Origin: Deltaproteobacteria bacterium
GTDB taxonomy: Bacteria > Desulfobacterota > Desulfovibrionia > Desulfovibrionales > Desulfovibrionaceae
DNA length: 64,000 nucleotides
Assembly: GCA_009929215.1 (NCBI GenBank)
Contig: SAAX01000002.1
Span: 52,446-116,445, forward strand
Direction: 5' to 3'
Shown piece after piece: positions 24,854-33,310 of this stretch (position 1 is the stretch's first letter; each line of letters begins with the position of its first letter). Made by a program: the position numbers and the translations under genes. The notes beneath the pieces were generated by a model. The model worked only from the letters and a program-made list of their open reading frames with translations. It ran no database searches and had not been told where the DNA came from.

Positions 24854-25372
24854 ATGCACTCTTTGTACACACGCGGCGTGGTCAGCCTTGTTTTTGGAGC
24901 CCTGCTGCTCTTGGGGGCAGCACAGGCCCAAGCCCACGCCCTGTATGCGGCCCACACGTGGCAGGGCGCTGTTGCTCTGGTGCAGTTTGCCTATGCGGGT
25001 GGCTCTGTACCCACCTATGCCAAGGTAGAGGTATACAGCCCCGCTGACGCCAAGGTGGAATTTCAGAATGGCCGCACCGACGCGCAGGGCCGCTTTGCCT
25101 TTATGCCAGACACGCCGGGGCAGTGGCGCATCATCATGGCCGACAACATGGGCCACAGGGTAGAGCATGCTGTGGATGTCAGCCCATCTCAGGGATCAGC
25201 CCAGATAGCTGCGCAGACATCTGGCCCAAACACGGACAAGCCCGCCGCAACGGGTGCAACCCCCGGCGTTGGCGAATTTTCCGTGCCTTTACGTGTTTTG
25301 CTGGGGCTGAGCCTGCTTGCCAACATGGCGTTGGGCACTGCCGTGCTGCGCCGCAGGAAAAATCAAGGCTAA
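24854..25372 (+). CDS. Membrane-anchored periplasmic protein, NikL-like
   Basis: The 172-aa protein has an N-terminal signal (about 1-26, ending AQAHA), a small beta domain (about 28-115; YAKVEVYSPADAKVEFQNGRTDAQGRFAFMPDTPGQWRI) and one C-terminal TM helix (about 145-165) before RRRKNQG. This layout matches the NikL-type accessory of ECF nickel transporters and the DUF4198 partner upstream. His residues right after the signal may bind metal. ATG 24854 follows AAGGAT at good spacing. Function is inferred from architecture and context. Confidence 0.65.
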   Translation: MHSLYTRGVVSLVFGALLLLGAAQAQAHALYAAHTWQGAVALVQFAYAGGSVPTYAKVEVYSPADAKVEFQNGRTDAQGRFAFMPDTPGQWRIIMADNMGHRVEHAVDVSPSQGSAQIAAQTSGPNTDKPAATGATPGVGEFSVPLRVLLGLSLLANMALGTAVLRRRKNQG

Positions 25373-25389
25373 CTTGCTATTTTATAAAA

Positions 25390-25425
25390 AAAACCGGGCG
25401 CTTTCCGCAGAAAGCACCCGGTTTT
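25390..25425. terminator. Bidirectional terminator between the NikL-like gene and serS
   Basis: A stem AACCGGGCGCTTTC / GAAAGCACCCGGTT around CGCA (25392-25422) has TTTT on the plus strand and an eight-T run on the minus strand, where it ends serS. Confidence 0.88.
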
Positions 25426-25451
25426 GTCATATGTGCAGTGCGCCGCAACGG

Positions 25452-26726
25452 CTACTTGGGTTCGATAACTTCCACGCCGCCCATGTAGGGAACAAGGGCC
25501 TTGGGCAGTACAAGGCTGCCGTCCTTTTGCTGGCAGTTTTCAAGAATGGCGGCCATGGTGCGACCTGTGGGCAGACCGGAACCGTTGAGCGTATGCAAAA
25601 ACATGGTCTTGCCGCCCTTGGGCTTGAAGCGGATATCCGCCCTGCGGGCCTGAAAATCGGTGCAGTTGGAACAGGACGAAATTTCGCGGAAGGTCTTTTG
25701 CGTGGGCAGCCACACTTCCACATCATAGGTCTTGGCAGAGCTGAAGCCCATGTCGCCCGTGCAGAGCGTGATAACGCGGTAGGGCAGCTCGAGCAGCTCA
25801 AGCAGCTTGCAGGCGTGACCGCGCATGATTTCAAGCTGGTTGAAGCTGTCGTCGGGGTGGGCAAAGCGCACCATTTCCACCTTGGTGAACTGGTGCATGC
25901 GGATAAGCCCGCGCGTGTCCTTGCCCGCGCTGCCCGCCTCGGAACGGAAGCAGGGCGTGGCCGCGCAGTAGGCGCGGGGCAGATCGGCCTCGTCCAGCAC
26001 TTCGCCCGCGTGCAGGTTGGTAAGCGGCACTTCGGCGGTGGGGATAAGGTAGTATTCCCATTCGCGCAGCTTGAACAGGTCTTCCTCAAACTTGGGCAGC
26101 TGGCCCGTGCCTGTCATGCTGGCGCGGTTGACCATGTAAGGCGGGCAAACTTCAATATAGTCCTCTTCCACGGTGTGCTGGTCGAGAAAAAAGTTTACCA
26201 GGGCGCGTTCAAGACGTGCGCCCCACTTGAGCGAAACCACAAAACGGCTGCCGGTAAGGCGGGCGGCGCGTTCAAAGTCAAGGCCGCCCAGGGCAACACC
26301 CAGGTCGCCGTGTTCGCGCGGCTCAAAGTCAAATTCACGCGGTGTGCCCCAACGGCACACTTCCACGTTTTCCGATTCGTCCTTGCCCACGGGCACGCAG
26401 GCGTCGGGCAGGTTGGGCACGCGCATGAGCCAGGTTTCCACATCGCTCTTGGCCTGGGCGGTTTCCACGTCCAGTTCCTTGATACGGTCGGCAACGCCGC
26501 TCATTTCAGCCAGCAGGGCAGAGGCGTCCTCGCCCGCGCGTTTTTTGGCGGCCACTTCTGCCGAGGCAGCGTTACGCCGGCTCTTGAGGGTTTCCACCTC
26601 TGTAAGCAGGGCGCGGCGGCGGGCGTCCAGCGCCAAAAATTCGTTCACGTCCAAATCCGAATGCCGGTTGGTCAAAGCCGAGGTCAGCACTTCGGGCTGT
26701 TTTTGCACCAGTTTGAGGTCAATCAT
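25452..26726 (-). CDS. serS: Seryl-tRNA synthetase
   Basis: The 424-aa cytoplasmic enzyme charges tRNA-Ser and tRNA-Sec. The N-terminal helical coiled-coil arm (about 1-105; [14 protein letters not shown] and the following Glu/Lys/Arg-rich helices) is followed by the class II core with [42 protein letters not shown] (motif 2) and [18 protein letters not shown] (motif 3). ATG 26726 has AGGAG upstream; the frame stays open to 26879 without a better start. Confidence 0.96.
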   Translation of the reverse strand: MIDLKLVQKQPEVLTSALTNRHSDLDVNEFLALDARRRALLTEVETLKSRRNAASAEVAAKKRAGEDASALLAEMSGVADRIKELDVETAQAKSDVETWLMRVPNLPDACVPVGKDESENVEVCRWGTPREFDFEPREHGDLGVALGGLDFERAARLTGSRFVVSLKWGARLERALVNFFLDQHTVEEDYIEVCPPYMVNRASMTGTGQLPKFEEDLFKLREWEYYLIPTAEVPLTNLHAGEVLDEADLPRAYCAATPCFRSEAGSAGKDTRGLIRMHQFTKVEMVRFAHPDDSFNQLEIMRGHACKLLELLELPYRVITLCTGDMGFSSAKTYDVEVWLPTQKTFREISSCSNCTDFQARRADIRFKPKGGKTMFLHTLNGSGLPTGRTMAAILENCQQKDGSLVLPKALVPYMGGVEVIEPK

Positions 26727-26926
26727 AGCCGCTCCTGAAAAAACGCGCAGCGCGCGGGATATAACAACTCTTGCTCCGCAGGGGGAGCGCAACAGACAGG
26801 CTGTAGCACGCGGGGCCACAGCCTGCAAGGCAGGCAATGCCCCACCCCGGCAGATGGCAAACCGTACTGCGCACATCATGCTGCGCCATTATCGGAAATG
26901 TGGCAGGCAGAATCCCCCTGCAAACC

Positions 26927-26953
26927 TTGCAATAAGCAGATTTTGCGTATAAG
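26927..26953 (+). promoter_or_regulatory. Possible promoter of the lipoprotein operon
   Basis: TTGCAA (26927-26932), 15 nt, TATAAG (26948-26953), about 50 nt before the lipoprotein ATG. Spacing is short. Confidence 0.35.
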
Positions 26954-27002
26954 CATTGAAGAGTATTCTGGAGATTTTCTATACAAGTTACGTGAGGCCG
27001 TC

Positions 27003-27587
27003 ATGAAACATTTACGCATTGTTCTTTGTGTTTCCCTGCTGGCATTGCTTGCAGCCTGCGGGCCGAGCAACAATGTTCGGCTTTTGCCGCCCCCTCCCCT
27101 GGACGCTTCTGTGCTTCCTGCTCCCAACGCGCCCCGTGTGACCGTTGTGGCGTTTGAAGACAAGCGCATGGATCAGACCGTTATCGGCACCCGCCGCGAC
27201 AACAGCGCCTTTGTGACCACCGACAATGTCGCCCAGTGGATCAGCAAGGCCCTGGCCGACGAACTGGCCCGCAACGGCATGCAGGTTTCTTATTCCATCA
27301 CGGTGAACGAAGCCCGCAAGGGTAATCCCGACTTTATGGTGACCGGCCAGATCGACGAGGCCAACATTCGGGAAACGTCCACCACCGACATGTCCACCTC
27401 GCTGCGGGCCAACTATGTTCTTGCCAACCGGCAGGCGCGTATCTTGCGCGAATCGCTCAATGCCTCACAGTCGCGCACGGGCCTGCCCTCGGGCAGCGCT
27501 GCCGACAACCTGATGCTGGAGACCCTGCGCGACCTGGTCAAGCCCATGGCGCACAAGATTGTCCAGACCATCGAGGCAAAAAAATAA
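27003..27587 (+). CDS. YajG-like lipoprotein
   Basis: The 194-aa protein has a lipobox LLALLAAC (Cys about 19), so it is predicted to be a lipoprotein. The body has VTVVAFEDKRMDQTVIGTRRDN, AQWISKALADELARNGMQVSY and DFMVTGQIDEANIRET, the pattern of the YajG/LpoB-type group (small alpha-beta domain, a conserved DxR near the start). Role unknown; an envelope function is inferred. ATG 27003 is supported by GTGAGG (about 26992-26997). The next gene starts 4 nt after the stop. Confidence 0.72.
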   Translation: MKHLRIVLCVSLLALLAACGPSNNVRLLPPPPLDASVLPAPNAPRVTVVAFEDKRMDQTVIGTRRDNSAFVTTDNVAQWISKALADELARNGMQVSYSITVNEARKGNPDFMVTGQIDEANIRETSTTDMSTSLRANYVLANRQARILRESLNASQSRTGLPSGSAADNLMLETLRDLVKPMAHKIVQTIEAKK

Positions 27588-27591
27588 GCCC

Positions 27592-28959
27592 ATGCGGGCC
27601 AAGCGTACATTGCTTATTGGCATGCCCCTGGTGGTCATGCTGGGAGCTTTTGCCCTGCCGCCGGTCACAGTGACCGGCGGCGCGGCTTACGCCGCCGAAA
27701 TTTCGTCCGCACCTCCGGCAGCAGATTCTGCCGCCAACCAGTCTGCCACATCCCAGGCCAGCAACGCCGTCCTGCCCTCGGGGCAGAATACCCCCCTCCC
27801 GGACGATACCCCCTTTGCCTCCAAGCCAGGCCCCCTGCCGCTGGCCACGCCCATCAGCCAGAGCGCCCAATGCCCGGCGGCCCCCTTGCCCCCGCACGTT
27901 CAAAGATCATGCGCCGAGGCCGCAGCCCAGTTGCAAGCCCTGCACGCAGCAGCAGCCCAACTGCCCAACCGGCGAGACATTCGCATGGGCATTACAGAGG
28001 CTGAAGAACGCACCGCCCTTGCCGCAGAGCTGTACACGCCCCTGATTGAAGGCGAACTCGCTACAGCGGGCACTGGCCAAAGCTCTGGTGCACAGGGCGT
28101 TACTGTAACCCTGCTGGCGCGCCCCGACGCTGCCGAAACCTTGCTGCGCCTCTTGCGCAACCCAGATGTGCTGGCCCTGAGGCATCTGCTTTTGACGCAT
28201 CTTGCGCAAAGCCTGGCCTTGGCTCCGCAAATTGCCCTGGAATATGAATCTGTTGAATTCTATAGCCGCACAAAGCTTACTCCGGGATCAGGCGGCACAT
28301 GGTATGTAGCCAAGGTGACAGCCCCTGGGCAGCTTGAGCAGCACCCCCCCACGCCAATCATGCCCGATGCGCAGCACGAAGCAGCCCGCAAGCGTGCTCT
28401 GACCAAGGCCGACAACCTTGCCGCAGAAATTGCCGCTTGTCTTACTGCCCTGGGGGCTCTGCGCCTTTCGCCCGAAGGTTGGTTGACCTCGGCAGAGGCC
28501 CTGCCCAAACTTGAAAACGCCGCTGCTGCCCTGCCCCGCAGCGCCGCCGTGCAGCTCTTGCTGGCAGAGGCACAGTTGCAGGCAGGCATGCCGCAGCGCA
28601 GCATCCACTCCAGCTCCGCAGCGCTTGAGCTGGCCCCAACGCTTGCGCGTGGCCGCTACATCCGCGCATTGGCGCACTGGAGACTGCAACAGATGGCCCT
28701 GGCCGAAGACGACCTGAGCGCCGCCCTGAACACCGCAGATGATACTTTTTTGCGCACCCCCGACAGGGTACGCATGTTGCGGGCACGTGGGGCCCTGCGC
28801 ATGCTGCGCAATAATACCGAGGGCATGTGCAGCGACCTGACCGCAGCCTGTGCCCTTGGCGACTGCGAAGGCCTTGCCGCAGCCCGCAACCAGATGCTTT
28901 GCACAGGACAAGCCGAGGGCGAAAGCGCCGCCCAGCCTTCCGACAAGGGGGCCCCATGA
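27592..28959 (+). CDS. Secreted TPR-like protein
   Basis: A 455-aa protein with a signal peptide (cleavage near AAYAA, residues 1-36), then a Ala/Pro/Ser-rich disordered segment (about 37-105), a mixed domain (about 110-270) and C-terminal helix pairs (about 300-430; AVQLLLAEAQLQAGMPQRSI, RGRYIRALAHWRLQQMALAEDDL) that look like TPR repeats. Four Cys occur in the last ~40 residues. No enzyme motif is visible. A periplasmic scaffold or chaperone function is plausible. It sits between a lipoprotein gene and a small gene overlapping its stop. Confidence 0.65.
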   Translation: MRAKRTLLIGMPLVVMLGAFALPPVTVTGGAAYAAEISSAPPAADSAANQSATSQASNAVLPSGQNTPLPDDTPFASKPGPLPLATPISQSAQCPAAPLPPHVQRSCAEAAAQLQALHAAAAQLPNRRDIRMGITEAEERTALAAELYTPLIEGELATAGTGQSSGAQGVTVTLLARPDAAETLLRLLRNPDVLALRHLLLTHLAQSLALAPQIALEYESVEFYSRTKLTPGSGGTWYVAKVTAPGQLEQHPPTPIMPDAQHEAARKRALTKADNLAAEIAACLTALGALRLSPEGWLTSAEALPKLENAAAALPRSAAVQLLLAEAQLQAGMPQRSIHSSSAALELAPTLARGRYIRALAHWRLQQMALAEDDLSAALNTADDTFLRTPDRVRMLRARGALRMLRNNTEGMCSDLTAACALGDCEGLAAARNQMLCTGQAEGESAAQPSDKGAP

Positions 28960-29300
28960 GCCGTCAGCCTCTGCTCAAGGTCTATGGACACATCTACCCA
29001 GTCGATAAGGCCCTGTACGCAGCACTTGAACACGCCTGTGCCGACGCCATGCCAGACGAAGACGACCTTCCTGTTATTGAGCACGATGGCGATATGGCCC
29101 GCATATCCTTTGAAGGAACCTACTTTCCCCTTGATGACGTGCTGGACGTGCTGACGGCGCATGTGAGGGCCGAGCACAAGGGCAAGCTGGATGTTCTTGA
29201 TCTGGAGAGCTGGCGACTCATACGCCACACCTTCACCCAAGGGCGTGTAGACGTGCACAGCGCCCCGCTCAACAATGTGCTGGATTATTCAGGCCATTAG
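28956..29300 (+). CDS. Small acidic hypothetical protein, 114 aa
   Basis: Not recognised. It begins MSRQPLLKVYGHIYPVDKALYAALEHACADAM and is acidic with no signal or membrane segment. A middle section (about 38-90; IEHDGDMARISFEGTYFPLDDVLDVL) is predicted alpha-beta. The ATG overlaps the TPR gene stop (ATGA), with AAGGGGG upstream, so it is translationally coupled. Its upstream partners are exported but this one lacks a signal, so it may act in the cytoplasm. Confidence 0.62.
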   Translation: MSRQPLLKVYGHIYPVDKALYAALEHACADAMPDEDDLPVIEHDGDMARISFEGTYFPLDDVLDVLTAHVRAEHKGKLDVLDLESWRLIRHTFTQGRVDVHSAPLNNVLDYSGH

Positions 29301-29754
29301 CCCCTTGGTGCCGCCCCCTGCGGTTTGCCCATGCAAAATGCAGCAAACCACATGAATCCTAGCCCCCAACCCTGCGAAATCATTTATACCCCCTCTCGCA
29401 AAACCCGCGCCCCAACATGAATCTTGTCTTCATTCCCCCGAAGGCAATTTCCCTCTGGATAAATGTGATTTAATCACATTTTCCCCACACTCTTCAGCCT
29501 TAGAAAATTTCTGGTTTCTTTTTTTACAGCTTGTAGCACTTATTTGCATATAAATTCACAAGCCTTATGCCCGCACGATACTTTGCACAAACGATATTTT
29601 TGTAATCAGTTATTTGCTGTGCAAAAGCACTGGCGCAGGTATTTCCCTACGCATAGTATTGATTTGAAATCGACATTTTTTTAGCTGCACTATGGCGCGC
29701 CGTGTACACCACGCAGCCATTTATGGGCGTGGCGGCAAAGCAGGGGGAGTAACA
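29301..29754. other. AT-rich gene-free region upstream of the PAS-GGDEF gene
   Basis: About 450 nt without a supportable gene and with AT-content above the flanks. It contains the 21-bp perfect palindrome at 29461-29481 and a shorter GATTTGAAATC inverted repeat near 29660. This is probably the regulatory region of the downstream gene. No terminator for the preceding operon was found. Confidence 0.55.
29461..29481. promoter_or_regulatory. 21-bp perfect palindrome, operator-like
   Basis: Two 10-base arms, AAATGTGATT and AATCACATTT, flank a single T. The core TGTGA-N5-TCACA resembles a CRP/FNR-family site but has one base less than the usual N6 spacer. There is no T-tract to make it a terminator. 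It lies about 275 nt before the PAS-GGDEF start. Confidence 0.6.
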
Positions 29755-31023
29755 ATGTCAGTGCGAGCCAACAGCGAGGCTATTCAGTGGCGCATTGGCA
29801 CTGATCTTATCTATCAGTCTGTAGATGCGGCCAAGGAACGTCTGCTTGATTTGCCTGCGGGCTCACTGGCGGGGGCTTCGCTTACGCATTGCATGCACCC
29901 CGAAGACGCCGCCATGCTGAGCCGTGCCCTTACCCCCGCCAATAACCGGCGCAGCTTCACAAACTGTACGGTACGCTATGTTTGCCCCAAGGGCACGCAC
30001 ACCGTTACCAGCCTGAACATCACGCCAGAATGTGATGCGCAGGGCACCATAATGACCTACTTTGGCCGCGAGCGCTGCATCGGCGCGGTGGACATGCACA
30101 ACGACACCCCACCCGGCTTTGAGGCCGTTTTTTCCCGTTCCTTCATGGCCTTTTGCCTCATTGACAGAGAGCTGCGCCTGCGTGCGGTCAACGAACTTTT
30201 TGCCAGCATTGCGGGCAGGCCCACCACCAGGCTGCTCTGCACCCATGCAGACGAAACCGGCATTCTTACCAGAGAAGACTTGGCCGAAGCCTTTTGGCTT
30301 CTTGATGCAGGGGGCATGATTCCTGAAAAAGAGATCATCAGGCGCGGCAAGGACTATGTCATGTCCATATACGGCCTGCCGGATGCCTGCGGCGACACGG
30401 CCTCCATATGTGTGTTTTTGCGCGATATCAGCCTGCGCAAGGGGCTGGAGCGCCGCCTGGAGGCCGCCAACCACAAGCTGGAAGAAATAAGCGTCAAAGA
30501 CTACCTCACCGGCGTGTTCAACCGTCGCCACTTTGACGAAACCCTGCAAAAAGAAGTGGGGCGGCTGGCGCGTGAAGGCGGTGTTCTGTGCGTGGCCATG
30601 GTCGATGTTGACAACTTCAAGCTCTACAACGATGTCTACGGCCATCTTGCGGGCGACAACTGCCTGGCCTGCGTTGCCAAGGCTATGGGCGCGGTGCTGC
30701 TGCGGCCAGCCGACGAGATTTTTCGCTACGGTGGAGAGGAATTTGCCATTATCATGCCCCAGACAGGCAGGGAACAAGCCCTTGGCGTTGCCGAACGGGT
30801 ACGCGAGGCCGTGTCCGACCTGCGTATTCCGCACTGCAAAAGTGTCTTTGGCCATGTGACCATCAGCATTGGGGTTGCCGCCATAGATGCCGCCAACGCG
30901 GTTCATAGACGGCAGGCCTGTGAAGAACTGATCCGGGTGGCTGACAAAGCCCTGTACCGGGCCAAGAATGGCGGGCGTAACAAGGTCGATTGTGGCCAGT
31001 GCCGCGTTGATGCAGCAGACTAA
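29755..31023 (+). CDS. PAS-GGDEF diguanylate cyclase
   Basis: The 422-aa cytoplasmic protein has no TM segment. An N-terminal PAS-like region (about 5-110; a second from about 115-240 with FMAFCLIDRELRLRAVN) precedes a helical linker and the GGDEF domain (about 260-415): VKDYLTGVFNRRHFDE, MVDVDNFKLYNDVYGHLAGDNCL and intact RYGGEEF, so it should synthesise c-di-GMP. ATG 29755 has GGGAG (29745-29749) upstream, while a 5' extension to 29692 lacks one. The palindrome at 29461-29481 may control it. A terminator follows. Confidence 0.88.
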   Translation: MSVRANSEAIQWRIGTDLIYQSVDAAKERLLDLPAGSLAGASLTHCMHPEDAAMLSRALTPANNRRSFTNCTVRYVCPKGTHTVTSLNITPECDAQGTIMTYFGRERCIGAVDMHNDTPPGFEAVFSRSFMAFCLIDRELRLRAVNELFASIAGRPTTRLLCTHADETGILTREDLAEAFWLLDAGGMIPEKEIIRRGKDYVMSIYGLPDACGDTASICVFLRDISLRKGLERRLEAANHKLEEISVKDYLTGVFNRRHFDETLQKEVGRLAREGGVLCVAMVDVDNFKLYNDVYGHLAGDNCLACVAKAMGAVLLRPADEIFRYGGEEFAIIMPQTGREQALGVAERVREAVSDLRIPHCKSVFGHVTISIGVAAIDAANAVHRRQACEELIRVADKALYRAKNGGRNKVDCGQCRVDAAD

Positions 31024-31104
31024 GCCATAGCCTTGCAGCAATACAGCAAAGCCTGCAATCAATCATAAAAATAACACAGACGGCCAGCAACGGCCAACAA
31101 AAAA

Positions 31105-31138
31105 GCCCCACCGGACAAGCCAGCGGGGCCATTTTTTT
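31105..31138. terminator. Terminator between convergent genes
   Basis: GCCCC (31105-31109) pairs with GGGGC (31125-31129) with further partial pairing inside, then CATTTTTTT. An A-run on the left serves the opposite strand. Confidence 0.75.
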
Positions 31139-31166
31139 GCGCAGCCAGTCTGCACTGCCGTCCATG

Positions 31167-31658
31167 CTATTCGCGCTCAAAAAGTGACTTCTGGATCAGC
31201 GCGTCGGCGGCATCGTCTGCACCGCGCAGTGAATCATAGGCCTTCTGCAAAGGTTCGGGCCAGTCGGCATCACTCACATCGCTGATAAACAGCATGGTCA
31301 GGTCGCCCTCGGAAGAAACGTCCGCATGAGTCTTTACCCGACCAGATGCAGCCTGAAACGTCCAGCCCGCGCCGTCGTCGGACTTGGCGGGCGCAGTGCC
31401 CTTAAGACGTGCCGAGTGTTTTTCGGCAAACTGCCGTGCATTCACGCCACCTGTTTCGGCCTTGGTAAAAATACCGATGGAAAAAAACGAATCCTGACCG
31501 CACGATACTGTCGCAATTCCCTCTTTTTCTGTGGCAGTGCATTTAGTCGGCAGGTCAATGCTGAAATGGTTGAATTTTTTCTCAGCTGCCACCGCCACTC
31601 CGCACAGGCCCAACAACAGCATGCAGGCTACCATGCAACCCAACAGCGCATATTTCAT
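31167..31658 (-). CDS. Secreted hypothetical protein, 163 aa
   Basis: Not recognised. A signal peptide (residues 1-24, MKYALLGCMVACMLLLGLCGVAVAAE) is followed by a compact soluble domain starting KKFNHFSIDLPTKCTATEKEGIATVSCGQDSFFSIGIFT. Two cysteines in the mature part (TKC, VSC) may form a disulfide. ATG 31658 follows AAGGAG (forward 31668-31673). It stands alone between a terminator and a gene-free stretch upstream of it. Confidence 0.68.
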   Translation of the reverse strand: MKYALLGCMVACMLLLGLCGVAVAAEKKFNHFSIDLPTKCTATEKEGIATVSCGQDSFFSIGIFTKAETGGVNARQFAEKHSARLKGTAPAKSDDGAGWTFQAASGRVKTHADVSSEGDLTMLFISDVSDADWPEPLQKAYDSLRGADDAADALIQKSLFERE

Positions 31659-31881
31659 TGACAATGACTCCTTCAAACAACCGCGCACAGCGCGTGAATT
31701 TTCGGGCCGTATTTTTGCACAAGCAGGAGCGGCTGTCCATAACAGCCGCCCGTTTTGCTCATAATATCATGGCATACTTACTTTTTGCACCAGCAGCCCG
31801 CTGCTGTGCCGCTCAGGCCTCTCAATCAAGCCAGGCTGTTGGCAGCGGCGCAGAGAGGTCTGCTATCAGCCCCTACCAGCA

Positions 31882-32955
31882 TTAGAACTGGTAAAGAAAT
31901 ACCGGCTCGTTGGCAGCAAGGCTGCCAAGGGCGCTCAAATCTATACCCAGCAGGGTCTTGAGCCCACGCGGCAGCCAGTTGCCCTCCTTGGGGCGTGACA
32001 AAAGCTTGCGCTCCACCGGCACGCCGCACTGGGCCGAAAGCCAGGCCAGGGCCGTTTCCTGCCCGCCCAGTTCGTCAACCAGCCCCAGCTGCACGGCCTC
32101 ACGCCCGGTAAAAATTTTGCCGCTGGCCAGCGCCGCCGCCCGGGCATGTTCCATGTGGCGGCCTTGGGCCACTATGTCCACAAACTGCTGGTGCATGTCG
32201 TCGAGCACTTTTTTGAAATACTCGCGCTGGTCGGGGTTCAGGGGACGCATATAAGAACCTGCGTCCTTGAAGGGAGCGGTGGTGATGGTTTCCTGCCCCA
32301 CGCCTATCTTGCCCATAAGCCCCTGCAACTGCGGAATATCCATGCGCACGCCAATGGAGCCCGTTACCGTGGAGGCATTGGCAAACACACGCGTGCCCGC
32401 CATGCTCACCATCAGCCCGCCTGAAGCGGCCAACGAGCCCATGCTGACAGCCACGGGCTTTTTTTGCGCAAGGGCCGCCAGGGCATTGTACAGCTCCTGT
32501 GAGGCCGCAGCGCCGCCGCCGGGCGAATCCACCCGCAGCAGCACGCCCGCCACCGAAGGGTCGCGCTCAACCTTGCGTATCCATTCCAGCGTGGGCTCTG
32601 CATCCATGATGGGGCCAGAAACAGAAACCAGGGCCATGCGCTGGCCGCCCACAAGCCCGTTGCCGCCAAGGGCGGCCCCAAACAGGCCAATGCCCACGGC
32701 CAGCAGCAGAATAAGCCCCCAGAAAATAATGGGATGCCGCTTGCGGAAAGGGCGGCGCAAAATATCCTTCCACACATTGGCGGGAACCTGCGCCAGCGGG
32801 CAGGTGCAGCCCGACACCGGGCTGGATGCAGCACCGGGCACGGCCATTGGCTGTGTTTCGGCCACAGGCGGCATCCCAGCCATGTTTATTGCCTCGCCCT
32901 GGCCAGACATGGAGAGGGGCGCTTCTGTATTCAACGAAAAATCTTGATTGCTCAT
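31882..32955 (-). CDS. sppA: Signal peptide peptidase SppA, 36K-type
   Basis: The 357-aa inner-membrane serine peptidase (family S49) degrades cleaved signal peptides. A cytoplasmic N-terminal segment (about 1-75, with a CTCP motif) precedes one TM helix (about 76-98) and the protease domain. LRVDSPGGGAAASQELY and SMGSLAASGGLMVSM (Ser nucleophile, about residue 179) and APFKDAGSYMRPL (catalytic Lys) are present. GKIFTGREAVQLGLVDELGG is the S49 signature. Single-domain length fits the short form. The long N-terminal extension is unusual. Confidence 0.93.
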   Translation of the reverse strand: MSNQDFSLNTEAPLSMSGQGEAINMAGMPPVAETQPMAVPGAASSPVSGCTCPLAQVPANVWKDILRRPFRKRHPIIFWGLILLLAVGIGLFGAALGGNGLVGGQRMALVSVSGPIMDAEPTLEWIRKVERDPSVAGVLLRVDSPGGGAAASQELYNALAALAQKKPVAVSMGSLAASGGLMVSMAGTRVFANASTVTGSIGVRMDIPQLQGLMGKIGVGQETITTAPFKDAGSYMRPLNPDQREYFKKVLDDMHQQFVDIVAQGRHMEHARAAALASGKIFTGREAVQLGLVDELGGQETALAWLSAQCGVPVERKLLSRPKEGNWLPRGLKTLLGIDLSALGSLAANEPVFLYQF

Positions 32956-33310
32956 GGATACTCTTTGGATTGATTGCGGTTGCGGGGCATTGCCCGGTCA
33001 GGAGGAAGCGAGGCAGGCGGATTTTGGCATTGTTGGACACGCCTGGAACGTCAGCATGCCTGCACTGGGCATGTCATACTCTTCCAAAAAGAAATAGTAC
33101 ACAGCCTTGCAAAGGCCCAATTCGAGCGGCTGTGGCGCAAGCCTGTTTGAGCACAGGCTGCCGATGGTTAAAACGTGCATGGCACGCCCGAGGCGGCAAT
33201 GCCAGCCATCGTCATAACCATTTGCAATACAGTGTGGAAACATGTGCCCTGTTTTCAACACGTCCAAAATAGTTGCGGCCACACCCCGCAAAAGGATGTG
33301 GCCGCCAGCA
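32956..33310. other. Gene-free region between sppA and the acyl-CoA synthetase
   Basis: About 355 nt with no supportable gene. It should hold the sppA promoter (minus strand) and the terminator of the acyl-CoA synthetase (33260-33305). Confidence 0.5.
33260..33305 (-). terminator. Terminator after the acyl-CoA synthetase
   Basis: On the minus strand GCGGCCACA (33305-33297) pairs with TGTGGCCGC (33283-33275), followed by AACTATTTTGG, a weak T-tract. It lies 6 nt after the stop. Confidence 0.6.
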
